Notes under the pieces: model-generated
The model's database searches: none
What the model was told of the DNA's origin: nothing
What the model saw: the letters and a program-made list of their open reading frames with translations, nothing else
Assembly (NCBI GenBank): GCA_016213265.1
Contig: JACRBA010000135.1
Span: 19,427-83,426, forward strand
Origin: Burkholderiales bacterium
GTDB taxonomy: Bacteria > Pseudomonadota > Gammaproteobacteria > Burkholderiales > Burkholderiaceae_C
DNA length: 64,000 nucleotides
Direction: 5' to 3'
Program-made: the position numbers and the translations under genes
In this document: one piece after another, positions 34,361 through 44,772 of the stretch
Position numbering within the stretch: position 1 is the stretch's first letter
Layout of the letters: each line of letters begins with the position of its first letter

Positions 34361-37164
34361 CAGCGCTCCTGCTTGCGCAACAGCAGCACGCTGGCTGCCA
34401 GCAGCACCGGGCCGGCCAGCGCCAGCGGCCAGAAGAGCCCGCCGAGTTCCTCGAAACCGAGCGCCTTGGAGAACGTGCCGCGACTGATGGTGACGAACGC
34501 CGCGGTCGGATACAGGTGCGCAATCGCTGCCGACAGACCCTCCAGCGTGGACACCGGGTTGAGGATGCCCGAGAACTGGATCGCCGGCAGCATGGTGGCC
34601 AGCGCCGTGCCGAACAGCGCAGCGAGCTGGCTGCGGGTGAACGACGACATGAGCAGCCCGATGGCGGTGGCGGCGAACACGTACAAGAAGGCCGCCAGAG
34701 CGAACGTGGGCAGGCTGCCGGTGAACGGCACGCCGAAGACGGTGACCGCCATCGCCGTCAACACGGCGAAGTTGACCATGCCCGCGACGACATAAGGAAG
34801 CTGCTTGCCGAGCATGAACTCCAGCTTCGTGACCGGCGTGACATACAGGTTCGTGATCGAACCCAGTTCCTTCTCTCGCACCACGGCCAGCGCCGGCAGC
34901 ATCGAGGGGATGAAGATCAACAGGATGGGGATCACCGCGGGCACCATCGAGACGATGCTGACCACGCCGGGGTTGTACCGGTAGCGCACCTCCAGCTGAG
35001 CGGCCGGTCGCGCGTCGATGCCCGCCTCCGCCATCCGCTGCGACAGGAATCCGTTGTGCAGGGCCTGCACGTAGCCGGCGATGATTTCCGCCCGCATGGG
35101 CATCGCACCGTCGATCCACACGCCCACCGTGGTGGGGCGGCCGCGGCCCAGATCGGCCGCGAACCCGGGCGGGATCTCGAGGGCCAGTGCGAGCTCTCCG
35201 CTGCGCATCCGGGCGTCGAGTTCCGCATGACTGGACAGCGGCGGCTGCTCGAGGAAGTAGGGCGAGCCGGCCAGTTCCTGGACATAGGCGCGACTGGCAT
35301 TGCTGTCGTCGCGGTCGATGGCGGCGAATCGAAGGTCCTGCACGTCCATGCTGATGCCGTAGCCCATGATGAGCATCAGCAGTGCCGTTCCGGCCAGCGA
35401 CATGGCCAGCCGGATCGGATCGCGCAGCAGTTCCAGGGTCTCGCGGCGCGCGCAGCTCAGCAGGCGGTGGAGGCTGAATGCCCGCTGGGTGCGCGCCAGT
35501 GCCCGCGCGGCGGCATGGCGTCCGTCGTCGCCGTCGAGCGTCGGTGCGCGGCCTTCGTCGGGTTGCGGCCGCCCAGGACGGCCCGATTCTCCGGCCGACG
35601 CCTCCGTCCGGGCGCGGCCCTCCAAGCCCTGCTGCTGCGCCTGCAGTCGGCGCACGAAGCTGTCCTCCAGCGTCCCGGCTTCGCTGCCGCTCGCCAGCTC
35701 CGCAGGGCTGGCACAGGCCAGCACCCTGCCGGCGTGCATGAGCGAGACGCGGTCGCAGCGCTCTGCCTCGTTCATGAAGTGCGTGGACAGGAAGATCGTC
35801 ACCCCGTCGCGGCGCGACAGCTCGATGAGCAGAGACCAGAATTCATCCCGCGCGATCGGATCAACCCCCGAGGTCGGCTCGTCCAGGATCAGCAACTCCG
35901 GCCCATGCACCAGAGCCGCGGCCAGTTGCAGGCGCTGCCGAAGCCCGAGCGGCAGCGTCATCGGCAGCGCCTTCGCCGCGGCGGCCAGCCCGAAGCGGTG
36001 CAACAACTCGTCGACCTTCGGCGCGAGCGAGGCGGTGTCCATGCCGAACAGCCGGGCCTGCAGCTCGAGGTTTTGCCGCACCGTCAGGTCGCGGTACAAC
36101 GAAAATCCCTGCGACATGTAGCCCACCCGCCGGCGCACGGCAAGGTCGGTGGCGTCCAGCGGCTGGCCGAACAGACGCACGTTGCCGCTGCTGGCGGGCA
36201 GCAGGCCCGTCAGCATCTTCATCGTGGTTGTCTTGCCGCAGCCGTTGGAGCCCAGGAAGCCGAAGATCTCGCCGCGCCCGATGCGGAAATTCACGCGATC
36301 GACGGCCGTGAAGTCGCCGAAGCGGCAGGTCAGCTCGATCGCCTCGATCGCGATGTCGCCGTCGCTCGAACTCCGGGGAGGTACCACGGGCGAACGATGC
36401 CGGGCACGACGCTCGGGCGGCAGCAGTTCGATGAACGCCGCCTCGAGCGATGCACAGCCGGTGCGGGCGAGCAGCTGGGCAGGCGTGCCGGTGGCCAGCA
36501 CACGCCCTGCGTCCATGGCCACCAGCTGGTCGAAGCGACCGGCCTCCTCCATGTAGGCCGTGGCCACCAGCACGGTCATGCCGGGCCGGCGGGCACGGAT
36601 GTCCTCGACCAGTTCCCAGAACTGGCGGCGCGAGAGCGGGTCCACGCCGGTCGTCGGCTCGTCCAGGATGAGCAGGTCTGGATCGTGGATGAGCGCGCAG
36701 CACAGACCCAGCTTCTGCATCATGCCGCCGGACAGCTTGCCCGCCGGCCGCCCCGCGAACGGCAGCAGCCCGGTGCTGTCGAGCAGGGATTCGATGCGTT
36801 CGGCGCGTGCCCGGCTGCCATGGCCGAAGAGCCGCCCGAAGTAGTCGACGTTCTCCTGGACCGACAGCGTCGGATAGAGGTTGCGGCCCAGTCCCTGGGG
36901 GTTGTAGGCGATGCGCGGCCCGACACGGCGGCGATGCGACGCGTGGCGCATGTCGCCGCGCAGCACGGCCAATTCACCGTGCTGAAGCCGTCGCGCCCCC
37001 GCGACCAGCGACAACAGCGTCGACTTGCCGACCCCGTCGGGGCCGATGAAGCCCGTCACGCTGCCGGCGGCGACGCGCAGGTTGATGTCCTGCAATGCCT
37101 GCAAGGAACCGTACCGGTGCCCGACCCCGGCCAACCGGACAGCGGCGGCATCGTCCTGGGTCAT
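34360..37164 (-). CDS. Fused double-ATPase/permease ABC exporter subunit (RbbA/YhiH-like)
   Basis: 934 residues with two nucleotide-binding domains and an ABC-2 permease in one chain. Domain 1 (about 5-235): Walker A 'GPDGVGKST', signature '[11 protein letters not shown]', Walker B '[13 protein letters not shown]'. Domain 2 (about 270-505): '[10 protein letters not shown]', '[12 protein letters not shown]', '[13 protein letters not shown]'. Permease (about 575-934) with six helices ending '[13 protein letters not shown]'. E. coli RbbA has the same layout. The gene overlaps HlyD upstream by 4 bases and the permease downstream by 1, so it is a dedicated exporter here. The first Walker A has Asp where Asn is usual. 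Confidence 0.92.
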   Translation of the reverse strand: MTQDDAAAVRLAGVGHRYGSLQALQDINLRVAAGSVTGFIGPDGVGKSTLLSLVAGARRLQHGELAVLRGDMRHASHRRRVGPRIAYNPQGLGRNLYPTLSVQENVDYFGRLFGHGSRARAERIESLLDSTGLLPFAGRPAGKLSGGMMQKLGLCCALIHDPDLLILDEPTTGVDPLSRRQFWELVEDIRARRPGMTVLVATAYMEEAGRFDQLVAMDAGRVLATGTPAQLLARTGCASLEAAFIELLPPERRARHRSPVVPPRSSSDGDIAIEAIELTCRFGDFTAVDRVNFRIGRGEIFGFLGSNGCGKTTTMKMLTGLLPASSGNVRLFGQPLDATDLAVRRRVGYMSQGFSLYRDLTVRQNLELQARLFGMDTASLAPKVDELLHRFGLAAAAKALPMTLPLGLRQRLQLAAALVHGPELLILDEPTSGVDPIARDEFWSLLIELSRRDGVTIFLSTHFMNEAERCDRVSLMHAGRVLACASPAELASGSEAGTLEDSFVRRLQAQQQGLEGRARTEASAGESGRPGRPQPDEGRAPTLDGDDGRHAAARALARTQRAFSLHRLLSCARRETLELLRDPIRLAMSLAGTALLMLIMGYGISMDVQDLRFAAIDRDDSNASRAYVQELAGSPYFLEQPPLSSHAELDARMRSGELALALEIPPGFAADLGRGRPTTVGVWIDGAMPMRAEIIAGYVQALHNGFLSQRMAEAGIDARPAAQLEVRYRYNPGVVSIVSMVPAVIPILLIFIPSMLPALAVVREKELGSITNLYVTPVTKLEFMLGKQLPYVVAGMVNFAVLTAMAVTVFGVPFTGSLPTFALAAFLYVFAATAIGLLMSSFTRSQLAALFGTALATMLPAIQFSGILNPVSTLEGLSAAIAHLYPTAAFVTISRGTFSKALGFEELGGLFWPLALAGPVLLAASVLLLRKQER

Positions 37165-38267
37165 GGCCCCGCTGCAGACGCCGAAGAAGCTGCCGGCGAG
37201 GGCACGCGCACGGCCAACCGGGCGGGCCAGGGCTGCTCGCCCAGACGCACGTAGGCGACCCCCGGAAGCCCTGTCTTGACCTGCTCGCGGTAGCGCTCCA
37301 GCAGTTCGGGCGACACCCGGGCCCGCACCTTGAAGACCATCTTCTGGCGCTCCGACTCGGTCTCCACCGTCTTCGGGGTGAACTGCGCCACGCTCGCCAC
37401 GAAGTCCACCGTGGCCGGAATCACCACGTCCGGTGCTGCGTCGAGCACCAGCCGGGCTTCGCCCCCGATGGCCACCCGACCTGCGGCCCGCTCGGGCAAG
37501 AAGAAGCTCATCGTGACGTCGCCCAGATCCACGAGAGTGACGACGCGCCCCCCCGGCGCAAGCACCTCCCCGGCATGGGCCAGAACGGTCTGCACCCGCC
37601 CGTTGCGGGGCGCGCGCAGCAGTGCATCGGCAATCTCCACCTGCACCCGCTCGACCGCCGCCCGGGCCGACTCGATGCCGGCCTGTGCCTCGCCGAGTTG
37701 CGAGCGCGTGGCCACCACGGCTGCCTCCGCCTCCAGCCGTTGCGAACGAGCGGCCTCCAGCGCCGCACGGCTGGCACGTACGCGAGACTCGGCGGCATCG
37801 AGTTGCTGCGGCGAGATAAAGTTCTGGGCCACCAGTTCGGACGTGCGTTTCAACTCGCGTTCCGCAAGCGCGGTTTCGGCCGTTCGTTGTGCGACCAAGG
37901 CCTCGACCGTGCGCACCGCCTGTTCGCGCTGCCGCACGACCGACGCCAGCGCGACCCGGGCAGCCTCGGCCTGCCGGGACTGCGCTTCGGCCGAACGCAG
38001 TTGCGCCTGCAACGACTGCGTGTCCATGCGGCCGATCTCGTCATCGGCACGCACGAAGTCGCCGTCGCGCACCTTGACGTCGAGGATGCGTCCCCCGGCC
38101 TTGGTGGACACGTCGATCGCCGTGGCTTCGAGCCGGCCATTGCCCGCGACGATCCAATCGGGCAATTCGTCGCCGTCCGACCAGCGCCAAGCCAGGGCGG
38201 CGGCAATCAGCAGCACGCACAGCAGCAGCGCCAGCGCGAGGCGACGTCGAGGAGCGGTCCAGTTCAT
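37161..38267 (-). CDS. HlyD-family periplasmic adaptor of the ABC exporter
   Basis: 368 residues. One N-terminal membrane helix ('[19 protein letters not shown]'), a split lipoyl domain ('[29 protein letters not shown]' and '[22 protein letters not shown]') and a long coiled-coil hairpin between (about residues 85-205). This is the YbhG/HlyD pattern. It links the inner-membrane ABC exporter to an outer-membrane channel, possibly the NodT-type channel at 28646-30025. Starts in the stop codon of the P-type ATPase scar gene and ends in the start codon of the ATPase gene. Confidence 0.92.
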   Translation of the reverse strand: MNWTAPRRRLALALLLCVLLIAAALAWRWSDGDELPDWIVAGNGRLEATAIDVSTKAGGRILDVKVRDGDFVRADDEIGRMDTQSLQAQLRSAEAQSRQAEAARVALASVVRQREQAVRTVEALVAQRTAETALAERELKRTSELVAQNFISPQQLDAAESRVRASRAALEAARSQRLEAEAAVVATRSQLGEAQAGIESARAAVERVQVEIADALLRAPRNGRVQTVLAHAGEVLAPGGRVVTLVDLGDVTMSFFLPERAAGRVAIGGEARLVLDAAPDVVIPATVDFVASVAQFTPKTVETESERQKMVFKVRARVSPELLERYREQVKTGLPGVAYVRLGEQPWPARLAVRVPSPAASSASAAGP

Positions 38268-38734
38268 AGGCCAGGCATATCGTTTCGATTCCCAGTGGAG
38301 AAGACACTTCGGGCCGGCTGCGCGGCGCGTCTCCATTGTGTCGCAGCACCTGCGTATGCGCCGAGCGCGACGGCTCCTGCCACCCAGCCCAGCGCAAGCA
38401 GGAGATCGGCAGTTGCGGGCTGCGCAAACTGCAGCAGTCGGTGCGCACCGGGAACCTTGACCGCCAGGCCCTGGGCGACGGCCAACAGCAAGCCCTGAAT
38501 CCAATCGCCACGCTGCCAGCAATGCCAGGTCACCGGCAGCGCGATCGCCCCGAGCACGGCCAGCCCGACGGTCAGCAGGAGAAACATCGGCTCCGACGCG
38601 ATCCCGCGCAAGGTGTCCAGCCAGCCCTGGCGCTCGCTGTCGTCAATCTCGTTGGGGCCCTGCCGCGCCAGTCGTTGCCGTGCTTGGTCCTCGGCGAGCC
38701 CGGACAGGCCGGGCTGGTCACTCGGGGAAGGCAT
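38264..38734 (-). pseudogene. In-frame deletion scar of a P-type cation ATPase
   Basis: An uninterrupted 156-codon frame made of three separate pieces of an ~850-residue P-type ATPase. Residues 1-50 are the cytoplasmic N-terminus ('GLSGLAEDQARQRLARQGPNEI...' then 'ASEPMFLLLTVG'); residues about 68-88 ('HCWQRGDWIQGLLLAVAQGLA') resemble the M3-M4 region; residues about 90-125 ('VPGAHRLLQFAQPATADLLLAL') resemble the C-terminal helices. The phosphorylation (DKTGT) and ATP-binding domains are absent. The stop is coupled to HlyD (ATGA), so the frame may be kept only because it carries translation into the exporter operon. Confidence 0.65.
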
Positions 38735-38801
38735 GGCGCATGGTCGCGGAATCATCGACGGAGGTATGGGACGATCAGGCTCTTCGGACGAGGAGATCTT
38801 G

Positions 38802-40205
38802 ATGAAGATCAGCTTTCTGGGGGCGGCGCAGGAAGTCACCGGCTCGTGCTGCCTGGTCGAGTTGCCCGGGCTGAAGTTCCTGGTGGATTGCGGAATGCAT
38901 CAGGGCGGACGTGAAGCCCGGGAGCGCAACTTCGCGCGCTGGCCCTTCGAACCGAAGAACCTCGACTTCGTGTTGCTGACCCACGCCCACATCGATCACA
39001 GCGGGCTGCTGCCCAGGCTGTGTGCGCTCGGATTCAAGGGACCGATCTACGCGACCAGCGCCACGGCCGACCTCCTGTCGGTCATGCTGATGGACAGCGC
39101 CTTCATCCAGGAATCGGACTGGAACCGCGCCCAGCGCGAGCGCGGCAATGGCCGGCGCCATGCCGGACGAGGCGTCGAACTGCTCTACACCGTCGCGCAA
39201 GCCGAGGCTTGCCTCGAGCAGGTACGCGGCGTCGCCTATGACGTCGACGTCCACCCGCATCCGGCCGTGCGCTGCCGGTTCCGCGATGCCGGCCATATCC
39301 TCGGCTCGGCCATCATCGAGTTGTGGCTTCAGGAGGGCGAGCGCGCTCGCAAGCTCGTCTTCTCCGGCGACCTGGGTCAGCCGGGCCGGCCGATCGTGCG
39401 CGACCCGACGCCGATCGACGAAGCCGACCTGCTGTTCGTCGAGTCGACCTACGGCGACCGCGTGCACCGCCCGATGCGGGAAACCGTGGACGAACTCGTG
39501 GCGGTCATTGAGGACACGCTGCGCCGGCGCCAGGGCAACATCATCATCCCGGCCTTCGCACTCGGGCGCACGCAGGAACTGCTGTACCTGCTGGTGAGCC
39601 TGCGCCGCGAAAACCGGCTGCCGCCAATGCAGGTGTTCGTCGACTCGCCGATGGCCGACAAGGTCACCGCCATCACGGCACGGCATCCCGAGTTCCTCGA
39701 CGCCGAGACGCGGGAGATGCTGTCATTGCGCCGGCAGCCACCGGAGGGCCTGAGCATCCGTTTCACCAAGAACGTGGACGAGTCGATGGCACTGAACCGG
39801 CTCAAGGCGGGCGGCATCATCGTCGCCGCCAGCGGCATGTGCGACGCGGGCCGCATCAAGCACCACCTGCGACACAACCTCGGCCGCCCCGAATGCGCGA
39901 TCGTGATCATCGGCTTCCAGGCCGAGGGCACCCTCGGCCGGCGCCTGGTCGACGGCGAGAAGCGGGTGCGGCTGTTCGGCGAGGAGCACGCCGTGCGAGC
40001 CAGCGTGCACACGATCGGCGGGCTGTCCGCGCACGCCGATCGCGATGCGCTGCTCGCCTGGCTGCGCAGCCTGCGTCGCGCGCCGCAGCGGACCTTCGTG
40101 TTGCACGGCGAAGCGGCGACCGCCTGCGGCTTTGCCGACCGCATCGCGGATGAACTCGGCTGGGCAGCGGAAGCGCCCGCCGCGCTCAGCCACGTCGACC
40201 TCTAG
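38802..40205 (+). CDS. Beta-CASP metallo-beta-lactamase-fold hydrolase (RNA-processing nuclease type)
   Basis: 467 residues from the ATG at 38802, with AGGAG at 38791-38795. Metal-binding HxHxDH is at 61-66 ('THAHIDHSG'), followed by 'RDAGHILGSA' and 'SGDLG'. The beta-CASP part has 'IIIPAFALGRTQELLYLL', 'ASGMCDAGRIKHHL' and 'HTIGGLSAHADRDALLAW'. This is the CPSF73/Ysh1-like bacterial group, predicted endo/exoribonucleases. It is divergent from the ATPase scar with a 67-base gap. A role in RNA turnover under stress is inferred only from the general family and the stress-type neighbours. Confidence 0.92.
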   Translation: MKISFLGAAQEVTGSCCLVELPGLKFLVDCGMHQGGREARERNFARWPFEPKNLDFVLLTHAHIDHSGLLPRLCALGFKGPIYATSATADLLSVMLMDSAFIQESDWNRAQRERGNGRRHAGRGVELLYTVAQAEACLEQVRGVAYDVDVHPHPAVRCRFRDAGHILGSAIIELWLQEGERARKLVFSGDLGQPGRPIVRDPTPIDEADLLFVESTYGDRVHRPMRETVDELVAVIEDTLRRRQGNIIIPAFALGRTQELLYLLVSLRRENRLPPMQVFVDSPMADKVTAITARHPEFLDAETREMLSLRRQPPEGLSIRFTKNVDESMALNRLKAGGIIVAASGMCDAGRIKHHLRHNLGRPECAIVIIGFQAEGTLGRRLVDGEKRVRLFGEEHAVRASVHTIGGLSAHADRDALLAWLRSLRRAPQRTFVLHGEAATACGFADRIADELGWAAEAPAALSHVDL

Positions 40206-40795
40206 GGGCGGTCCGCATCGGCGAGGCCGGCGCGCATGGCCTCGAGCTCTGCAACGTAGCGCTGCGCGTCGCCATAGTCGAAGTACTGCTCGTACCGATC
40301 GTGGGTGGCTCGCAGCCGGCGCGAATGCTTGATGGGGCACCAGTACTGCTCAGTGCGCGCAATGATCTCCCGACCATAGGCCATCAAGCCGTTCGCGTAG
40401 GAGCAGTACAGGCAGTTGAATTGCTCGATGCGGTTCAGGTACGGCAGAAGCGCGCGGTCGTAGACGAAGTGGTCAGCGCGGCGCACCTTCGGTATCCGGT
40501 AGATCGGAAAGCAGATCGCCTGGTAGACGCTGATGGCCAGGTCGGCCAGCAGCAGCGGCAGCGCAACGCCGTAGATCACTGGCGCGGTCAGCAGATGCCA
40601 CAGTCGGGCTCGCAGCAGGTAGTGAAGACTGCTGGTGCGCAGGCGGCGGTGCAGTTCCAGCACCTCATCCTCGAAGCGCACGCGGTGGTGGTCGAGGCGA
40701 TAGCGGAATTGCTCTCGCTTGACCGCGAGGTCTGCCTCCAATTCGCATTGGAGTTCGTGGATGCGTGCCATCAACTCGTCGATCCTGGAATTCAT
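40202..40795 (-). CDS. Conserved hypothetical membrane-associated protein with Cys motif
   Basis: 197 residues, not assigned to a named family. The N-terminus (1-60) is charged and predicted coiled coil; residues about 65-95 are hydrophobic ('LTAPVIYGVALPLLLADLAISVYQAICFPIY') and could span the membrane once or twice as a hairpin; a CxxC pair in 'FNCLYCSYANGLMAYGREI' and a third Cys in 'QYWCPIKHSRR' suggest metal or disulfide chemistry. Its last bases overlap the convergent metallo-hydrolase stop. Confidence 0.8.
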   Translation of the reverse strand: MNSRIDELMARIHELQCELEADLAVKREQFRYRLDHHRVRFEDEVLELHRRLRTSSLHYLLRARLWHLLTAPVIYGVALPLLLADLAISVYQAICFPIYRIPKVRRADHFVYDRALLPYLNRIEQFNCLYCSYANGLMAYGREIIARTEQYWCPIKHSRRLRATHDRYEQYFDYGDAQRYVAELEAMRAGLADADRP

Positions 40796-40886
40796 CGTGC
40801 CTCCTCCCCGGACATCGCCGTCCCTGCCCCGACGCCAGTCTGGCACGAACCTCTCGTGCGCCCGCGCCGGGCGCGATCGTGCAGCG

Positions 40887-41391
40887 ATGCGTCCCGACGA
40901 AACCCGCGTCGTCGGCCTCCCCGTCGCACTCGGCACCGGACTGCCGCTCGGCACCGAACGCGAACGCCACAAGGGCCAGGCCGCAGACCGCGAAGCCGCC
41001 GGATCGCGCAGTTTCACGGTCGCCGCCCGTCCGGAGCAATCGCACAGGCCCTGCCGTCCTCCGGCCTGGTCGTCGCCGGTGCCTGCCGCCATCGGTTTCG
41101 GCTATGGCCAGCGGTACTTGGCGGGACCTCGGCCTGAAGGTGAGCGTTGCGCTCGCCGCCATCGGCGATGCGCCTGCACCGGTGGTGTCCCTGGCCGTGC
41201 TGCACGCAGTCGGTACGCTGGTGAAAGAAGAGTTCGTCCAGGGCGCACTGCTGGCGGTCAGCATCAACTCGGTCACCCGTGTCGCCGCGGCATTGGTCTC
41301 CAGTGGCCGGAGCTTGGCCTGGCGATTCGCACTGGCCCTGGCCGTGAGTGTCGCCGCAGCTTGGACAACTGCCTGCTCGACGGTCAGGTGA
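40887..41391 (+). pseudogene. Remnant of a DUF4010 / MgtC-like membrane protein gene
   Basis: Two recognisable ends of one family in different frames. At 40887 the N-terminus reads 'VVGLPVALGTGLPLGTERERHKG' and 'AAGSRSFTV', matching the GLxxGLxRER and AGxRTF marks of the MgtC/DUF4010 family with several changed residues. From 41104 the C-terminus reads 'GDAPAPVVSLAVLHAVGTL' and 'LAVSINSVTRVAAALVSSGRSLAWRFALAL'. About 170 codons remain of the usual 400 and at least two frameshifts are needed. The flanking bases 40796-40886 and 41392-41566 show no gene. Confidence 0.6.
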
Positions 41392-41566
41392 ACCACGTCG
41401 TGAGACGTCCGGCCGGCCGTAGCCGCCTCGGCCCCTGGACTTGACGACGGACAATCGAACCGGATGGCGAAGCTCGATGATGACGGCACGGATGAGCGGC
41501 GCTCGCCATCGGCCGTACCAGTTCCAGCCTGGACCTGTGCGCCTTCCTTCGGGCCCGCAGGATGTT

Positions 41567-42796
41567 ATGCGCACGATGAACAAGGAACGACGCAGCGAAG
41601 ACGCAGTTCGGCGGCAGGATATCCTCCCGCGACATCGCCTACATCCGGACATCGTGCGCCTGGGCGTCGTGAGCTTTCTCACCGACGTGAGCTCCGAGAT
41701 GATCTTCGCAGTGTTCTCCGTCTTCTTCACCACGGTGGCGGGCGCATCCAGCGCACTGCTGGGCCTCATCGAAGGCCTCGCGGACCTGTCCGCCTCGTCG
41801 CTCAACTACCTGGCAGGCTGGCTGTCGGATCGAAGCGGCAGACGCAAGTGGTTTGCCGTGGCAGGCTATGCGTTCTCGACGCTGGCCAAGTCGGTCTTGC
41901 TGGTCGCCACTTCCGTCGGCGCCCTGGCAGCGTTCCGCGTCGTCGAACGCCTGGGCAAGGGCTTTCGGGGGCCGCCACGGGATGCATGGCTGTCATCCAT
42001 GGCGCCCGAGGGTTCAAGGGGATACGCCTTCGGCGTGCACAAGGCGCTCGACAAATCCGGCGCCGTCGTCGGCCCGCTGATCGCCTATGCGCTCCTGAGC
42101 GGTCTTGGCGAGTCGCCCGCCACCTACGCGCTCCTGTTCGCGGTCGCCTTCGTCCCAGCGGTGGTCAGCGTGATCCTTCTGGCGTCCATCCCGGATCGCC
42201 CCGGCACGCGGCACGACGCCGAGAGCGCGCGACACGGCTGGCTTCGATTGACACCGGCGTTCAAGCGCTTCCTGGTGCCCGCAGGCGTATTCGCGCTGGC
42301 CTACTTCAGCCTCGGCTTCATTCTGCTGAAGGCGCACACGATGGGTTTCTCCATCGCGCAGGTGGTTCTGCTGTACGCTTTGTTCAATGCCACCTGCGTC
42401 CTGGCTGCTCCGGCCATGGGACGGCTCGGCGACAGGATCGGACGAAGCCATGTCGTGCTGCTCGGCTATGCACTCTACGCTTGCATCAACCTGTGGCTCA
42501 TCGCGGCCGGCAGCCGCCCGGAGATGGTGGCGATCTTCGCCCTGTACGGCCTCTTCTACGCCATTGAGGAGTCGCAGAGCAAGGCGTTCATCGCCGACCT
42601 CGAACCTGAGCGACGGGCAACGGCGATCGGCGCCTACAATTTCGTGACCGGTGTCGCTTACCTGCCGGCCTCGCTGATCGCCGGCGCGCTGTGGAGCATC
42701 TCGCCCGCGTGGGCGTTCGCGGCGGCGGCTGGACTTTCCGTGTTGGCCATCGCGATCTTCCTCGCACTGCGGCCGTCGGAGACTCTTGGGCCGTGA
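41567..42796 (+). CDS. MFS transporter
   Basis: 409 residues with about twelve membrane helices. 'GVVSFLTDVSSEMIFAVFSVFFTTVAGAS' at the first helix and 'GLADLSASSLNYLAGWLSDRSGRRKWFAVAGY' (loop 2-3 with the DRSGRR motif) are typical of the YfcJ/Bcr-like MFS group often found in stress islands. Start at ATG 41567; ATG 41576 is an alternative and the ribosome site is poor for both. Substrate unknown. Confidence 0.87.
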   Translation: MRTMNKERRSEDAVRRQDILPRHRLHPDIVRLGVVSFLTDVSSEMIFAVFSVFFTTVAGASSALLGLIEGLADLSASSLNYLAGWLSDRSGRRKWFAVAGYAFSTLAKSVLLVATSVGALAAFRVVERLGKGFRGPPRDAWLSSMAPEGSRGYAFGVHKALDKSGAVVGPLIAYALLSGLGESPATYALLFAVAFVPAVVSVILLASIPDRPGTRHDAESARHGWLRLTPAFKRFLVPAGVFALAYFSLGFILLKAHTMGFSIAQVVLLYALFNATCVLAAPAMGRLGDRIGRSHVVLLGYALYACINLWLIAAGSRPEMVAIFALYGLFYAIEESQSKAFIADLEPERRATAIGAYNFVTGVAYLPASLIAGALWSISPAWAFAAAAGLSVLAIAIFLALRPSETLGP

Positions 42797-42853
42797 ACAC
42801 CCTACGCCGAAGACCACCGGGCCCCTCCGCAATGTCTTCCGGCCGCTGCCGCG

Positions 42854-43123
42854 TCAGTCCAGGGACCGTTCGATGCGGCTGAACGCGTAGGCGTCAGACC
42901 GGGGGCAGCCGTACAGGTGCCCATAGGCGCGAACGCTGAGCCCCGTGGAGCGATTGGTCAGTCGGATCCACCCGCCCCGATCCATTTCGCCATGGAGCCG
43001 TTCGCCGACCCGAAGGCCGGGCGGATCGAGCCACTGCAGCACGCTGTAGGTCCCATCCGACAGGACCACGACCGCAAGCCGGTCGGCGATGTTCTGCGCG
43101 ACCACCTGACCTGAATCCTCCAT
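42854..43123 (-). CDS. Small hypothetical protein
   Basis: 89 residues starting 'MEDSGQVVAQNIADRLAVVVLSDGTYSVLQWL'. Strand-rich, no signal or membrane segment, not recognised. Codon use and a well-behaved hydrophobic pattern suggest it is translated. It lies downstream of glgC on the same strand with a 135-base gap. Confidence 0.55.
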   Translation of the reverse strand: MEDSGQVVAQNIADRLAVVVLSDGTYSVLQWLDPPGLRVGERLHGEMDRGGWIRLTNRSTGLSVRAYGHLYGCPRSDAYAFSRIERSLD

Positions 43124-43258
43124 CAATACACCCCCTGCCCCCGATGCGACGGTCGGAGCGTCCGGTCGGTGATCTTCGCATGTCGCAGCCATCCGGGTAG
43201 ATGCCGGAAGCGTCGAAGTGCACGGAACGCCGCGGCGGACGACACCAGGATGCCCACC

Positions 43259-44581
43259 TCAACGCTGGCCGAGCATTTCCGGCGTGATGAGCACGATCCC
43301 GCGCTCGGTGAGGTGGAAGCGTGAGCGGTCTTCGTGCGGAAAGACCCCTGCCTTGAAACCGTCGGGCAGCACGCAGCGCTTGTCGACGATGGCACGCCGC
43401 AGGACAACGCCGCGTCCGACCCTCGCGCCGGGCAGAACGACCGAGTCTTCGACCAGGCTGTGTTCACCCACGTGGACCTTGGAAGACAGCACCGAGCGGC
43501 GCACGGTGGCACCGCTGACGATGCATCCGCTGGAGACCAGCGAGTCGACCGCCAAACCCCTCCGAGCGTCTTCGTCGAATACGAACTTGGCAGGCGGCAA
43601 CTGGGCAGGAAGGCTGAGGATGGGCCACTGGTCGTCGTACAGATTGAGTTCCGGCACGACGTGCGTGAGGTCCAGGTTGGCCTCCCAGAACGCGTCGAGA
43701 GTCCCGACGTCGCGCCAATACGGGCGCGTGCCCACCATGTTCACGCAACTGTCGGCATATCGGTGGGCAAGCACCCGGCGGCGCTGCACCAGCTGCGGCA
43801 GGATGTCCTTGCCGAAGTCGTGACTGGACTCGGCAACTGCCGCATCGCGCTGCAACTCCTCGCACAGCAGCGCCGCGGAGAAGACATAGATGCCCATGCT
43901 GGCCAGACAACGGTGCGGATCGTCGGGCCAGGGCCGGGGCTGCCGGGGCTTCTCCGCGAAGGCTTGCACGCGGCCGGAATCGTCTACGGCCATGACCCCG
44001 AAGTTCACACCATCGGCCAGCGCAACGTCGATGCACCCGACCGTCACATCGGCGCCGCTGCGGACATGCCCGGCCAGCATGATCGAGTAGTCCATCTTGT
44101 AGACATGGTCCCCGGCGAGCACCAGGACGTACTCGGCCCGCGTTTCTCGCAGCAGTTCCAGGTTCTGATACACGGCGTCCGCGGTACCGGCGTACCAACT
44201 CTCGCCCGTCCGCTGCTGCGCCGGGACCACGTCCACGTATTCGCCAAGGTTGGCCGCGAGGAAGCTCCACCCGCGCTCGATGTGGCGAATCAGGCTCTGC
44301 GCCTTGTATTGCGTGAGAACGGCGATGTGGCGGACACCCGAGTTCACGCAGTTGCTCAACGCAAAGTCGATGATCTTGAACTTCCCCCCGAACGGCACGG
44401 CAGGCTTTGCACGCCGGTCGGTAAGCTGCCTGAGTCTCGCACCGCGCCCGCCCGCCAGGACGAACGCCAGCGTGCGTTGGGTCAGGTGGTTGGACCCGCG
44501 CTTGGCGAGTGCGCCTTGCGCGGGCTCGACCTGCCGCATCCGGTCAATCCCCGAGTCGGTTCGTGACGCAGGCTCCTGCAT
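43259..44581 (-). CDS. glgC: Glucose-1-phosphate adenylyltransferase
   Basis: 440 residues (usual about 420). ATP + glucose-1-phosphate gives ADP-glucose + PPi, the committed step of glycogen synthesis. The nucleotide loop 'VLAGGRGARLRQLTDRRAKPAVPFGG', 'GTADAVYQNL', 'VLAGDHVYKMDYSIML', the sugar-phosphate 'AFAEKP' and 'HDFGKDILPQL' are present, followed by the left-handed beta-helix ('VEDSVVLPGARVGRGVVLRRAIVD'). In 'WYAGTADAV' an Ala replaces the Arg seen in E. coli. The ATG at 44581 has GGGAGGAG just upstream. No other glycogen gene is in the window. Confidence 0.93.
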   Translation of the reverse strand: MQEPASRTDSGIDRMRQVEPAQGALAKRGSNHLTQRTLAFVLAGGRGARLRQLTDRRAKPAVPFGGKFKIIDFALSNCVNSGVRHIAVLTQYKAQSLIRHIERGWSFLAANLGEYVDVVPAQQRTGESWYAGTADAVYQNLELLRETRAEYVLVLAGDHVYKMDYSIMLAGHVRSGADVTVGCIDVALADGVNFGVMAVDDSGRVQAFAEKPRQPRPWPDDPHRCLASMGIYVFSAALLCEELQRDAAVAESSHDFGKDILPQLVQRRRVLAHRYADSCVNMVGTRPYWRDVGTLDAFWEANLDLTHVVPELNLYDDQWPILSLPAQLPPAKFVFDEDARRGLAVDSLVSSGCIVSGATVRRSVLSSKVHVGEHSLVEDSVVLPGARVGRGVVLRRAIVDKRCVLPDGFKAGVFPHEDRSRFHLTERGIVLITPEMLGQR

Positions 44582-44772
44582 GACTCCTCCCAGGCCTGTC
44601 GCAGACAATCCATGACGCCGATGCTGAGCCCACCAGGGCAAGTCCGCTTGACATAGCGCAACGACGCCGAAACTCGATCGCCCAGCCGCGGCAACGGCGT
44701 TGAAGGCCGGGCCGGATCATGCCGCCCTGTCGCGTCCAGCAGTTGCCCGATCGATCGACCGCGGATCGGGCC

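Noticed and set aside
34339..37254. 971-codon open frame on the + strand opposite the double-ATPase gene
   Set aside because: Antisense shadow; the - strand frame has two complete sets of ABC ATPase motifs, this one has none.
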